Position numbers and translations under genes: made by a program
Origin: Bufo bufo
Lineage: Eukaryota > Chordata > Amphibia > Anura > Bufonidae
DNA length: 64,000 bases
Reading direction: 5' to 3'
NCBI RefSeq assembly: GCF_905171765.1
Contig: NC_053390.1
Span: 211,983,359-212,047,358 of the forward strand
Notes under the pieces: generated by a model
What the model was told of the DNA's origin: nothing
Database searches by the model: none
Seen by the model: only the letters and a program-made list of their open reading frames with translations
Part shown: positions 45,017 through 55,757 of the stretch, in pieces
Layout: every line of letters starts with the position of its first letter
How positions within the stretch are numbered: position 1 is the stretch's first letter

Positions 45017-45332
45017 ATAACGGGGGTGCACAACTTGGGCCTAGGGACCACCTACAGCCCTCTATATCATTTTGTGCAGCCCCCACCCTCCGGACACAGA
45101 CCTACCCTGTTTGTGTCTAGTGGTTGCTCACATGTTTTTTCCATGTATTCTTCCATTAGATGGGATTCCTGGAAATATAACCAGCAGCTATTAGACATTT
45201 ATGGTATAAACAATTGATATGCCATGAAAGCTTCAGGTGGTAACATCCCTTAAGTGTAATTTTGGGCCCTTGAGATTGGTTCGGTCCGAAAGGTGTTGAC
45301 CCTACCAGAAAAGGTTGTGCACCGCTGGTATG
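45017..45332. mobile_element. hAT (Charlie-like) MITE
   Basis: GGGGGTGCACAACTTGGGCC at the left and GGTTGTGCACCGCTG at the right are inverted ends of the CAGGGGTGCACAACC type. An interior CTTGAGATTGGTTCGGTCCG is shared with 61350-61375. The target duplication is not clear. Confidence 0.65.
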
Positions 45333-46020
45333 GAATAACCTTAATTATCCAACTTCCATTCTATCTACACTGTACATAAGATAAATCAAATCAATTCAGG
45401 GTAGCTGGAATAACCCTAATATCTGTGCTGTTGTGCGCCCTTAAATTAGGCTTCCGGGAAAAAAAAATCAAAAAACATTTTACTGCTCCACAACCATTTA
45501 TTGGTCGAGACCTCTAATTAGTTATTTCCTTATTCCTGTAGAAAGGAAGACCTGAGAAATGACCGATGCCACATAACCACCCCGTGGAACATACAGGCCA
45601 CGTGTACGGGAGGTTTTAGAATGAGGCCGTGTAGCATAGTATATCTGTACTATTGCCCTTTAGTGGGCCCCCCTGTGTGACTTTCTATCGAAGTTGTCAC
45701 TGCCAGCCAGCAAGTGACTCAGCATCCTTTCAGCCACTAGCGACGCTTCCTCCCCGCACATAACACAGACAGAGGGCTGTACTAGGACTCCATGCACTCC
45801 TGTAACAGATGGGAGTACGGCCCGAAATACGTCACACAAGACGCCAGGCTGAACGTGCAATTTACAGCATGGGGAGCGTCCCAGGATAAATCTCTTATTT
45901 TTCTTATTACTGCACTTTAGTCATGAAATAAGTGACTTTGGTTGGAACCCCACTGATCAGACACTTGACATCTACCCTGTGCATAGGGGATACATTGTCT
46001 TAATCGGACAATCCATTTAA
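45333..46020. other. Non-coding sequence, nothing recognised
   Basis: No conserved frame or repeat structure is seen. It ends in GGACAATCCATTTAA, the edge of an old TTAAAxGG-type repeat. Confidence 0.5.
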
Positions 46021-46759
46021 ATTACAAAAAACAAAATGGCTGCACACCGTTATATATACAAACAATAGAGCTGGGGGGTCATTCTAGATAAAAGTGGTAC
46101 AATAGCGACTATAATGAATAAGGGAAGCGTCTTGCTATCGAACGGTACGTGTCGGGCCCATCTACCAGGGCGTCAAGTGGTGCGTCCGGGCAGATGGGTC
46201 CCCATCACTAAATATACGTGCCTCACTTTGGACTTGCTTAAGCCTACAATATTCAGGCAGTGTAGGAACCAGCTACAAACGTACTCTGCTCAGAAGTCCC
46301 AGGTAGATGGGCGTGTCCAGTCTAAAAGGGGTGCCATCCCCAATATATTGCAAGAAAATTTAGAGTAAAACCTTCAGAATCACAGGTGCATATCCATGAA
46401 GCAAAAAGCATGTTTTCTTGCAATATATTGGGGGTATTGGGTGGCACCCCTTTTTAGCCTGGACACGCCCATCTACCTGGGACTTCTGAGGCGAGAGTAC
46501 GTTTGTAGCTGGTTCCTACACTGCCCTGAATATTGTAGGCTTAAGCAAGTCCAAAGTGAGGCAGTATATTTAGTGATGGGGACCCATCTGCGGAAGCCAC
46601 CTTGACGCCTGGTAGATGGGCCCGACACGTATGTGTGCTAAGAGCTTCCATTATTCATTTATAGTCGGTATTGTACTACTTTCATCTAGAATGACCCCCA
46701 TTTCTTAGCTCTATTGTTTGTATATATAACGGTGTGCAGCCATTTTGTTTTTTGTAATT
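46021..46759. repeat. 739-bp inverted repeat with ~350-bp arms
   Basis: ATTACAAAAAACAAAATGGC at the left is mirrored by GCCATTTTGTTTTTTGTAAT at the right, and complementarity continues to AATATATTGCAAGAAAA / TTTTCTTGCAATATATT around about 46385. The unpaired loop, about 65 bp (CAGAATCACAGGTGCATATC), reappears in reverse complement just outside the right arm (46770-46825). The element class is unknown. Confidence 0.88.
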
Positions 46760-46982
46760 ATGTTTGACTCATGGATATGCACCTGTGATTCTGAAGGTTC
46801 TAGTCTAAATTTTCTTACAATCAATTTAATGTTCTTTAGTTCTAAGAATTCATCTAAACCCTATTTAAAACCATCAACTGTTCCTGTCGTGACTGAGAGG
46901 GTTAAATGGTTACTCCCTTATCAACATAACCTATCTCCCTTGAACCTGTCCAGTATGAGCAGTGTCTAGAAATGGTCAGGAC

Positions 46983-47718
46983 TAGCATTGAGCGAAGCAT
47001 CTGAAGTCGCTTCGTTCAAAACTTCAGGTCAGTTCCGACTGGCACCAGAGTTTGGTTCCAAGTGGTTTTCCACTTTAAAAATCAACTACCGAACTTATTC
47101 AACAAAGTCTTGTGCGACTTCGCGAATAACTGAATTTGGCTGATTGGAGCCCATACATTCTAGACAGATCTCCGTACAGTATTAGGCTACTTTCACACTA
47201 GCGTTTTTACTGGATCCGGCAGGGTTCAGCAAAAACGCTTCAGTTACTGATAATACAACTGCCTGCATCCGTTATGAACGGATCCGGTTGTATTATCTTT
47301 TACATACCCAAGATGGATCCGTCATGAACACCATTGAAAGTCAATAGGTGACGATACGTTTTCTATTGTGTCAGAAAAAAACTGATCCGTCCCCATTGAC
47401 TTGCACTGGTGGTCATGCCGGATCCGTCTTGCTCTGCATCCCAGGATGGAAAGCAAACTACAGCATGCTGCGGTTTGCTCTCCGGTATGAGAACAGGACG
47501 GAATGCATATTGGAGCATTCTGTTCTGTTCAGTTACGTTTTTTCCCCATTGACAATGAATGGGGACAAAACTGAAAGCGTTTTTTTGTTTTTTTTTCTTT
47601 TCTCCCCGGTATTGAGCCCCTATAGATTTGGATTCTCAATACGGAAAAACTAAAAACACTAGTGTGAAAGTAGACTTATGCCGAAGTTTTGAAACGGAGC
47701 AGCTTCGCTCAAACACTA
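46983..47718. mobile_element. hAT MITE with TAGCATTGAGCGAAG ends
   Basis: TAGCATTGAGCGAAG and CTTCGCTCAAACACTA are inverted ends, with the perfect 8-bp duplication GTCAGGAC at 46975-46982 and 47719-47726. The ends resemble those of the intact hAT transposon at 48782-54646 (TAGGGATGAGCGAAC). A foldback repeat (47182-47677) is nested within it. Confidence 0.92.
47182..47677. repeat. Foldback repeat with TTAGGCTACTTTCACACTAGCG ends
   Basis: TTAGGCTACTTTCACACTAG is mirrored by CACTAGTGTGAAAGTAGACTTA. GGATCCG and CGGATCCGTC phrases are present. It is inside the hAT MITE. Confidence 0.85.
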
Positions 47719-48121
47719 GTCAGGACTGCAGAAATAGCTGAGCAGGCTGTGCTATGGTGTTTCTGTAACCTCCATTCACAGCCTAGCACAGCGAGCTACG
47801 GTATATTGTTGAGTAGCTCACTGTTCTATGCAATTTCCATAAATCTCATTCACTAGTATGGCCGTCACAAAAACAGCATAGCAAAACCTTCTTGGCCATT
47901 TCCATAGTCCCAACCATTTCTGAGTGCCAGATGGGATGCAGTTGAGGAGGACACTCAGAGGTGAGATCTGCATCCACCACAAGCATTTTAATGATTTTTC
48001 AGCTGTATTTTTGATGCATTTTTTTCTGTACAGCCTATTCTAGGGTTTAATGCTGCAGTCTACACCACTTTCACAATGGCACAGCTTTGGAAAAAAAAAA
48101 AAAAAAAAAAAGATGCACTAA

Positions 48122-48321
48122 NNNNNNNNNNNNNNNNNNNNNNNNNNNNNNNNNNNNNNNNNNNNNNNNNNNNNNNNNNNNNNNNNNNNNNNNNNNNNNN
48201 NNNNNNNNNNNNNNNNNNNNNNNNNNNNNNNNNNNNNNNNNNNNNNNNNNNNNNNNNNNNNNNNNNNNNNNNNNNNNNNNNNNNNNNNNNNNNNNNNNNN
48301 NNNNNNNNNNNNNNNNNNNNN
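48122..48321. other. Assembly gap (200 N)
   Basis: The run of exactly 200 N follows an A-run and probably has a conventional rather than measured length. Confidence 0.98.
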
Positions 48322-48980
48322 AAGTAATCTGTAAGTAAAGTGACTCCTTTCACTGCTCAGGTGATAAATATTAATATTTTATCCACTTTAAAAAGCATTT
48401 TCAGCCCAAGTGCATGTACACCTAGATGCAAGCAGCAATACGTAGAAAAGAAGAAACAAGTCTTTTTCACAATTCATTCTTAAATCAGAACCTTCACACG
48501 TATCGTCCTTAGCTAGTCCGTTTTACTTATTTTTTCTTTTTGAGTAAAGGAAGTAACAACCTTCAGGGGATGTTTGGGGAAGTTGTAACTATCATTTGCA
48601 CCACTAGGGGCACGTCCCAACACTAAATTTAAAAATTTGTATTCTCCCCGAGACAATTCACACACATAAAAGAGGTTCTCCAAGCAATTTTTTATTACTT
48701 TTTAAAGGGAATCAGCAACCTCCCTAATGCCTTATTCACACGTCAGCGTTTTGGCCAGTGATTTCTATCAGTGATTGTGAGTAGGGATGAGCGAACCCGA
48801 ACTGTATAGTTCGGGTTCGTACCGAATTTTGGGGTGTCCGTGACACGGACCCGAACATTTTCGTAAAAGTCCGGGTTCGGGTTCGGTGCTTTTTGAAAGG
48901 CTGCAAAGCAGCCAATCAACAAGCGTCTTACTACTTGCCCCAAGAGGCCATCACAGCCTTGCCTACTATTGGCATGGCTG

Positions 48981-49020
48981 TGATTGGCCAGTGCAGCATG
49001 TGACCCAGCCTCTATATAAG
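48981..49020 (+). promoter_or_regulatory. Putative hAT promoter with CCAAT and TATA boxes
   Basis: ATTGG (an inverted CCAAT box) is at 48983-48987 and TATATAAG at 49013-49020, about 870 bp before the transposase start codon. The spacing fits an RNA polymerase II promoter within the transposon's left end. Confidence 0.6.
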
Positions 49021-49439
49021 CTTGGGTCACGTAGCGCTGCACGTCACTCTGCTGATTCAAGCATAGGGAGAGGTTGCAGCTGCGACGTTAGGGCGAGATT
49101 AGGCAGATTAACTCCTCCAAAAGACTTCATTCTGTGATCGATCTGCAGCTGTGGATCATTGAAGTGCTAATATCGACTTGCTCACTTTTTTGAGGCTGCC
49201 CAGAGCGTTTTTAGATCACTTTTTTCTGGGGTGATCAGCGGCCATTTTGTGACTTGTGGTGCGCCAGCACAAGCTATCACCAAGTGTATTTAACCATCAA
49301 TAGTGTGGTTATTTTGTGCTATATCCTACATCAGCGGCAGGCTGAGCCTGTGTCACCGAAGTGCATTTAACCATCAATAGTGTGGTTATTTTTTGGCCAT
49401 ATACTACATCAGGGGCAAGTTGAGCCTGTCACCCAGCAC

Positions 49440-49869
49440 CTAAAAAATAGACCTGACATTTCTATTCAACCAAATCTGTACTGTTTTAGCTGGTCAAGTT
49501 ATTTGTAGTGACCGTAAAAGCACATTTTTTGTTCTGGGTTGAAAAACTATTCCCAAATTTGCCATTCTCAAAATAACTAGTTTCTGCTATATGAGGCCAA
49601 CTTGAAATCTATCCCAAAAAGGATATCTTACATTGAAGGTGCTGATAGTGTCATTCAGAAAAACCTAAGACACACGCTACCGTGCAGATAGAAGTCTGAT
49701 TCTGTGATTAAACCTATACCTGTCACACAGCGCAAAAAAAAACAGGCCTCACATTTTTATTCAACCAAATCCTTACTGTTTTAGCTGGTCAAGTTATTTG
49801 TAGTGACCGTAAAAGCAGACTTTTTGTTCTGGGTTGAAAAACTATTCCCAAATTTGCCATTCTCAAAAT
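49440..49869 (+). repeat. Duplicated leader segment of the hAT transposon
   Basis: TTCTATTCAACCAAATCTGT ... CCAAATTTGCCATTCTCAAAAT (about 49460-49576) returns almost unchanged at about 49757-49869. The upstream phrase TTAACCATCAATAGTGTGG is also present twice (49290 and 49367). Confidence 0.88.
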
Positions 49870-49886
49870 TGTGGTGAACGGGAACA

Positions 49887-52800
49887 ATGAGGAAAACATC
49901 TAATAAGGGACGTGGACATGGTCGTAGTGGTGTTAGTGGACCCTCTGGTGCTGGGAGAGGACGTGGCCGTTCTGCCACAGCCACACGTCCTAGTGAACCA
50001 ACTACCTCAGGTCCCAGTAGCCAGCAGAATTTACAGCGATATTTGGTGGGGCCCAATGCCGTTCTAAGGATGGTAAGGCCTGAGCAGGTACAGGCATTAG
50101 TCAATTGGGTGGCCGACAGTGGATCCAGCACGTTCACATTATCTCCCACCCAGTCTTCTGCAGAAAGCGCACAGATGGCGCATGAAAACCAAGCCCATCA
50201 GTCTGTCACATCACCCCCATGCATATCAGGGAAACTGTCTGAGCCTCAAGTTATGCAGCAGTCTCTTATGCTGTTTGAAGACTCTGCTGCCAGGGTTTCC
50301 CAAGGGCATCCACCTAGCCCTTCCCCAGGGGTGGAAGAGATAGAATGCACTAACGCACAACCACTTATGTTTCCTGATGATGAGGACATGGGAATACCAC
50401 CTCAGCACGTCTCTGATGATGACGAAACACAGGTGCCAACTGCTGCGTCTTTCTGCAGTGTGCAGACTGAACAGGAGGTCAGGGATCAAGACTGGGTGGA
50501 AGACGATGCAGGGGACCATGAGGTCCTAGACCCCACATGGAATGAAGGTCGTGCCACTGACTTTCAGAGTTCGGAGGAAGAGGCAGTGGTGAGACCGAGC
50601 CAACAGTGTAGCAAAAGAGGGAGCAGTGGGCAAAATCAGAACACCCGCCGCCAAGAGACTCCGCCTGCTACTGACCGCCGCCATCTGGGACCGAGCACCC
50701 CAAAGGCAGCTTCAAGGAGTTCCCTGGCATGGCACTTCTTCAAACAATGTGCTGACGACAAGACCCGAGTGGTTTGCACGCTGTGCCATCAGAGCCTGAA
50801 GCGAGGCATTAACGTTCTGAACCTTAGCACAACCTGCATGACCAGGCACCTGCATGCAAAGCATGAACTGCAGTGGAGTAAACACCTTAAAAACAAGGAA
50901 GTCACTCAGGCTCCCCCTGCTACCTCTTCTGCTGCTGCCACCGCCTCGGCCTCTTCTGCTGCTGCCGCCGCCTCGGCCTCTTCTGCTGCTGCTGCCGCCG
51001 CCGCCTCGGCCTCTTCCTCCGCCTCTGGAGGAACGTTGGCACCTGCCACCCAGCAAACATGGGATGTACCACCAACACCACCACCTGCGTCACCAAGCAT
51101 CTCAACCATGTCACACGGCAGCGTTCAGCTCTCCATCTCACAAACATTTGAGAGAAAGCGTAAATTCCCACCTAGCCACCCTCGATCCCTGGCCCTGAAT
51201 GCCAGCATTTCTAAACTACTGGCCTATGAAATGCTGTCATTTAGGCTGGTGGACACACACAGCTTCAAACAGCTCATGTCACTTGCTGTCCCACAGTATG
51301 TTGTTCCCAGCCGCCACTACTTCTCCAAGAGAGCCGTGCCTTCCCTGCACAAACAAGTGTCCGATAAAATCAAGTGTGCACTGCGCAACGCTATCTGTGG
51401 CAAGGTCCACCTAACCACAGATACGTGGACCAGTAAGCACGGCCAGGGACGCTATATCTCCCTAACTGCACACTGGGTAAATGTAGTGGCGGCTGGGCCC
51501 CAGGCGGAGAGCTGTTTGGCGCACGTCCTTCCGCCGCCAAGGATCGCAGGGCAACATTCTTTGCCTCCTGTCTCCTCCTCCTCCTACTCAGCTTCCTCCT
51601 CCTCTTCTTCCACCTGCTCATCCAGTCAGCCACACACCTTCACCACCAACTTCAGCACAGCCCGGGGTAAACGTCAGCAGGCCATTCTGAAACTCATATG
51701 TTTGGGGGACAGGCCCCACACCGCACAGGAGTTGTGGCGGGGTATAGAACAACAGACCGACGAGTGGTTGCTGCCGGTGTGCCTCAAGCCCGGCCTGGTG
51801 GTGTGCGACAATGGGCGAAATCTCGTTGCAGCTCTGGGACTAGCCGGTTTGATGCACATCCCTTGCCTGGCGCATGTGCTGAATTTGGTGGTGCAGAAGT
51901 TCATTCGCAACTACCCCGACATGTCAGAGCTGCTGCATAAAGTGCGGGCCGTCTGTTCGCGCTTCCGGCGTTCACACCCTGCCGCTGCTCGCCTGTCTGC
52001 GCTACAACGTAACTTCGGCCTTCCCGCTCACCGCCTCATATGCGACGTACCCACCAGGTGGAACTCCACCTTGCATATGCTGGACAGACTGTGCGAGCAG
52101 CAGCAGGCCATAGTGGAGTTTCAGCTGCAGCACGCACGGGTCAGTCGCACTGCGGATCAGACACACTTCACCACCAATGACTGGGCCTCCATGCAAGACC
52201 TGTGTGCCCTGTTGCGTTGTTTCGAGTACTCCACCAACATGGCCAGTGGCGATGACGCCGTTATCCGCGTTACAATACCACTTCTATGTCTCCTTGAGAA
52301 AACACTTAGGGCGGTGATGGAAGAGGAGGTGGCCCAGGAGGAAGAGGAGGAAGAGGGGTCATTTTTAGCACTTTCAGGCCAGTCTCTTCGAAGTGACTCA
52401 GAGGGAGGTTTTTTGCAACACCAGAGGCCAGGTACAAATGTGGCCAGACAGGGCCCACTACTGGAGGACGAGGAGGACGAGGATGAGGAGGAGGTGGAGG
52501 AGGATGAGGATGAAGCATGTTCACAGCGGGGTGGCACCCAAAGCAGCTCGGGCCCATCACTGGTGCGTGGCTGGGGGGAAACACAGGACGATGACGATAC
52601 GCCTCCCACAGAGGACAGCTTGTCCTTACCTCTGGGCAGCCTGGCACACATGAGCGACTACATGCTGCAGTGCCTGCGCAACGACAGCAGAGTTGCCCAC
52701 ATTTTAACGTGTGCGGACTACTGGGTTGCCACCCTGCTGGATCCCCGGTACAAAGACAATGTGCCCACCTTACTTCCTACACTGGAGCGTGATAGGAAGA

Positions 52801-53342
52801 TGCGTGAGTACAAGCGCACGTTGGTAGACGCGCTACTGAGAGCATTCCCAAATGTCACAGGGGAACCAGTGGAAGCCCAAGGCGAAGGCAGAGGAGGAGC
52901 AAGAGGTCGCCAACGCAGCTGTGTCACGGCCAGCTCCTCTGAGGGCAGGGTTAGCATAGCAGAGATGTGGAAAAGTTTTGTCACCACGCCACAGCTAACT
53001 GCACCACCACCTGATACGGAACGTGTTAGCAGGAGGCAACATTTCACTAACATGGTGGAACAGTACCTGTGCACACCCCTCCACGTACTGACTGATGGTT
53101 CGGCCCCATTCAACTTCTGGGTCTCCAAATTGTCCACGTGGCCAGAGCTAGCCTTTTATGCCTTGGAGGTGCTGGCCTGCCCAGCGGCCAGCGTTTTGTC
53201 TGAACGTGTATTCCGCATGGCAGGGGGCGTCATTACAGACAAACGCAGCCGACTGTCTACAGCCAATGTGGACAAGCTGACGTTCATAAAAATGAACCAG
53301 GCATGGATCCCACAGGACCTGTCTATCCCTTGTGCAGATTAG
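49887..53342 (+). CDS. hAT transposase with BED zinc finger, 1151 codons, intact
   Basis: The enzyme should bind the transposon ends and cut and rejoin DNA. Residues 1-280 are low-complexity. A BED zinc finger follows (Cys297, Cys300, His321, His326; VVCTLCHQSLK ... TRHLHAKHE), then an Ala/Ser run at about 340-380. The RNase H-like core shows LTTDTWTS with Asp512, CDNGRNLVAAL with Asp641, HIPCLAHVLNL (a C..H motif) and DVPTRWNSTLHML with Trp725. An acidic stretch lies near 855-880. Residues 1075-1143 (FNFWVSKLSTWPELAFYALE, then SVLSERVFRMAGGVITDKRS) are the hAT C-terminal dimerisation region. It is longer than most hAT transposases (about 600-700) because of the N-terminal and Ala/Ser parts. 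The ATG at 49887 has A at -3. No stop or frameshift is present. A domesticated ZBED-type gene is possible but unlikely, given the intact ends. Confidence 0.95.
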   Translation: MRKTSNKGRGHGRSGVSGPSGAGRGRGRSATATRPSEPTTSGPSSQQNLQRYLVGPNAVLRMVRPEQVQALVNWVADSGSSTFTLSPTQSSAESAQMAHENQAHQSVTSPPCISGKLSEPQVMQQSLMLFEDSAARVSQGHPPSPSPGVEEIECTNAQPLMFPDDEDMGIPPQHVSDDDETQVPTAASFCSVQTEQEVRDQDWVEDDAGDHEVLDPTWNEGRATDFQSSEEEAVVRPSQQCSKRGSSGQNQNTRRQETPPATDRRHLGPSTPKAASRSSLAWHFFKQCADDKTRVVCTLCHQSLKRGINVLNLSTTCMTRHLHAKHELQWSKHLKNKEVTQAPPATSSAAATASASSAAAAASASSAAAAAAASASSSASGGTLAPATQQTWDVPPTPPPASPSISTMSHGSVQLSISQTFERKRKFPPSHPRSLALNASISKLLAYEMLSFRLVDTHSFKQLMSLAVPQYVVPSRHYFSKRAVPSLHKQVSDKIKCALRNAICGKVHLTTDTWTSKHGQGRYISLTAHWVNVVAAGPQAESCLAHVLPPPRIAGQHSLPPVSSSSYSASSSSSSTCSSSQPHTFTTNFSTARGKRQQAILKLICLGDRPHTAQELWRGIEQQTDEWLLPVCLKPGLVVCDNGRNLVAALGLAGLMHIPCLAHVLNLVVQKFIRNYPDMSELLHKVRAVCSRFRRSHPAAARLSALQRNFGLPAHRLICDVPTRWNSTLHMLDRLCEQQQAIVEFQLQHARVSRTADQTHFTTNDWASMQDLCALLRCFEYSTNMASGDDAVIRVTIPLLCLLEKTLRAVMEEEVAQEEEEEEGSFLALSGQSLRSDSEGGFLQHQRPGTNVARQGPLLEDEEDEDEEEVEEDEDEACSQRGGTQSSSGPSLVRGWGETQDDDDTPPTEDSLSLPLGSLAHMSDYMLQCLRNDSRVAHILTCADYWVATLLDPRYKDNVPTLLPTLERDRKMREYKRTLVDALLRAFPNVTGEPVEAQGEGRGGARGRQRSCVTASSSEGRVSIAEMWKSFVTTPQLTAPPPDTERVSRRQHFTNMVEQYLCTPLHVLTDGSAPFNFWVSKLSTWPELAFYALEVLACPAASVLSERVFRMAGGVITDKRSRLSTANVDKLTFIKMNQAWIPQDLSIPCAD

Positions 53343-53454
53343 ATATTAACTACCTCCCCTTAACAATATATTATTCTACTCCAGGGCACTTCCTCATTCA
53401 ATACTATTTTTAATTTCATTTTACCATTATATTGCGGGGCAACCCAAAGTTGAA

Positions 53455-54360
53455 TGAACCTCTCCTCTGTCTGGGTGCCGGGGCCTAAATGTGTGACAGT
53501 GGCCTGTTCCAGTGGTGGGTGACGTGAAGCCTGATTCTCTGCTATGACATGAAGACTGATTCTGCGCTGACATAAGGCCAGATTCTCTGTTACGGGACCT
53601 CTCTCCTCTGCCTGGGTCTAAATGTGTGACAGTGGCCTGTTCCAGTGGTGGGTGACGTGAAGCCTGATTCTCTGCTATGACATGAAGACTGATTCTGTGC
53701 TGACATAAGGCCAGATTCTCTGTTACGGGACCTCTCTCCTCTGTCTGGGTGCCTGGGCCTAAATGTGTGACAGTGGCCTGTTCCAGTGGTGGGTGACGTG
53801 AAGCCTGATTCTCTGCTATGACATGAAGACTGATTCTGCGCTGACATAAGGCCAGATTCTCTGTTACGGGACCTCTCTCCTCTGCCTGGGTGCCTGGGCC
53901 TAAATGTGTGACAGTGGCCTGTTCCAGTGGTGGGTGACGTGAAGCCTGATTCTCTGCTATGACATGAAGACTGATTCTGCGCTGACATAAGGCCAGATTC
54001 TCTGTTACGGGACCTCTCTCCTCTGCCTGGGTGCCTGGGTCTAAATGTGTGACAGTGGCCTGTTCCAGTGGTGGGTGACGTGAAGCCTGATTCTCTGCTA
54101 TGACATGAAGACAGATTCTGTGCTGACATAAGGCCAGATTCTCTGTTACGGGACCTCTCTCCTCTGTCTGGGTGCCGGGGCCTAAATATGTGACAGTGGC
54201 CTGTTCCAGTGGTGGGTGACATGAAGCCAGATTCTCTGCTATGGCATGAAGAGACTGATTCTCTGCTGACATGAAACCAGATTCTTTGCTATGGCATGAA
54301 GAGACTGATTCTCTGCTGACGTGAAGCCAGATTCTCTGCTATGGGACCTCTGTCCAATTG
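53455..54360. repeat. ~140-bp tandem array downstream of the hAT transposase
   Basis: Six units of about 135-140 bp (CCTCTCTCCTCTGTCTGGGT, then GTGACAGTGGCCTGTTCCAG, then CATGAAGACTGATTCTG) are followed by two shorter, diverged units containing GGCATGAAGAGACTGATTC. Minus-strand open frames of 210 and 281 codons here are products of the repeat. Confidence 0.92.
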
Positions 54361-54690
54361 ATATTGGGTCATTTTTATTTTTTTAATTTTAATTTTAATT
54401 CATTTCCCTATCCACATTTGTTTGCAGGGGATTTACCTACATGTTGCTGCCTTTTGCAGCCCTCTAGCTCTTTCCTGGGCTGTTTTACAGCCTTTTTAGT
54501 GCCCAAAAGTTCGGGTCCCCATTGACTTCAATGGGGTTCGGGTTCGGGACGAAGTTCGGTTCGGGTTCGGATCCCGAACCCGAACATTTCCGGGAAGTTC
54601 GGCCGAACTTCTCGAACCCGAACATCCAGGTGTTCGCTCAACTCTAATTGTGAGTCAATACCAGGATTGGAGCCTCCACAGAGATGAGGT

Positions 54691-55018
54691 ATAGGCCTCA
54701 TGCACACGACCGTTGTGTGCTTTGCGGTCTGCAAATTGCAAATCCGCAAAACACGGATGGCGTCCGTGTGCGTTCCGCAATTTGCAGAACGGCGTGGACA
54801 GCGATTAATATAACTGACTATTTTTGTCCGCAAAACAGACAAGAATAGGACAGATTATATTTTTTTTTGCGGACCACGGAACGGAGCAACGGATGGGGTA
54901 AGCACACGGAGTGCTGTCCGCATCTTTTGCGGTCCCATTGAAGTGAATAGGTCCTCACCAGAGCTGTAAAAACTGCGGCTCGAATGCAGACCAAAACAAC
55001 GGTCGTGTGCATGAGGCA
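54691..55018. repeat. Foldback repeat with GGCCTCATGCACACGACCGTTG ends
   Basis: AGGCCTCATGCACACGACCG is mirrored by CAACGGTCGTGTGCATGAGG. TTTGCGGTCTGC, AAATCCGCAAAACACGGATG and AGGACAGATTATATTTTTTT link it to the 9739-9972 subfamily despite different termini. Confidence 0.87.
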
Positions 55019-55114
55019 ATAAGGGAAAGATCTGCACCTGTTCTGTGTTTAGAGCCGAACCTGGTTTTGGCTCAAAATCACTGACCAAATACTGACTGTT
55101 TGAATGAGGCGTCA

Positions 55115-55420
55115 TCTTTGCTTTTCTTGCACCCAAGCTCCACTCCTTTTTGTGGTCAGCCCCTCCTTCGCTGCTTTGATTGACAAGGTCAGGCAGTGGC
55201 AAAGCAGCGAGGGAGGGGCCGACCACAGGAAGGAGTGGAGATTGAGTGCAACAGGACGCCCTCACTGCACCAAAGGCCTAATTTGCATTAAAAAAAATGA
55301 AATCATCATCAAAAATCATGATCAAAAGAAAACTGGCATTTTAATTAGTTGAACCACAACTATATGTCTATGCAAACAGTTGGATAGGGAGGTCGCTGGT
55401 GACAGATTCCCTTTAAATAC
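55115..55420. repeat. Dispersed foldback repeat ending TGACAGATTCCCTTTAA
   Basis: CTCCACTCCTTTTTGTGGTC at about 55139 is mirrored by GACCACAGGAAGGAGTGGAG at about 55220. GACGCCCTCACTGCACCAAA and GGTGACAGATTCCCTTTAAA follow. Related parts are at 28975-29230 and 31700-31870. Confidence 0.75.
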
Positions 55421-55757
55421 AAGACTTGTTCCCAATTTGGTGCATTACTTGGTCACTAAATTTTCACACAACTCTGCATAAATTAATAGTACAAACTACA
55501 AACGACCATAAGAAACTTTGTAATATACATCAGATAAATTTCTAGCTCTCCTGTAATCAGCTAGACATTTCTGCCCACCCACACTTACTAAATGCTTTTC
55601 TCTTTGAAATTTCTCTTGAAACTGTCAGCATTGAGAGAATTGCAAACTAGAAATCTAGCATACAAAGGAGAAAACTTAAAAAAAAAAAGCCAGATACAAA
55701 ATTACATACTTGCCAGAAATCGTGTTATTCTTCATGCACACACAGTGTACTATAGGT

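Larger units (their letters stand above)
48782..54646 (+). mobile_element. Autonomous-looking hAT transposon, 5.9 kb
   Basis: The inverted ends TAGGGATGAGCGAAC and GTTCGCTCAACTCTA match at 13 of 15 positions and are flanked by the perfect 8-bp duplication ATTGTGAG (48774-48781 and 54647-54654). Both subterminal regions are full of GTTCGGGTTCG and CGAACCCGAAC motifs, likely transposase binding sites. The element contains a TATA promoter, a repetitive leader, one uninterrupted 1151-codon transposase gene and a tandem array downstream of it. Perfect duplications and an open gene suggest recent insertion. Short elements with related ends are nearby (46983-47718 and 56088-56255). Confidence 0.95.

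Noticed and set aside
48060..48353. Reading frames running through the N-run
   Set aside because: They are artefacts of the assembly gap.
50712..53137. Several minus-strand frames of 60-164 codons
   Set aside because: They are shadows of the 1151-codon hAT transposase on the plus strand.
53427..54272. Minus-strand open frames of 210 and 281 codons
   Set aside because: They lie in the 140-bp tandem array behind the hAT transposase and show only the array period.
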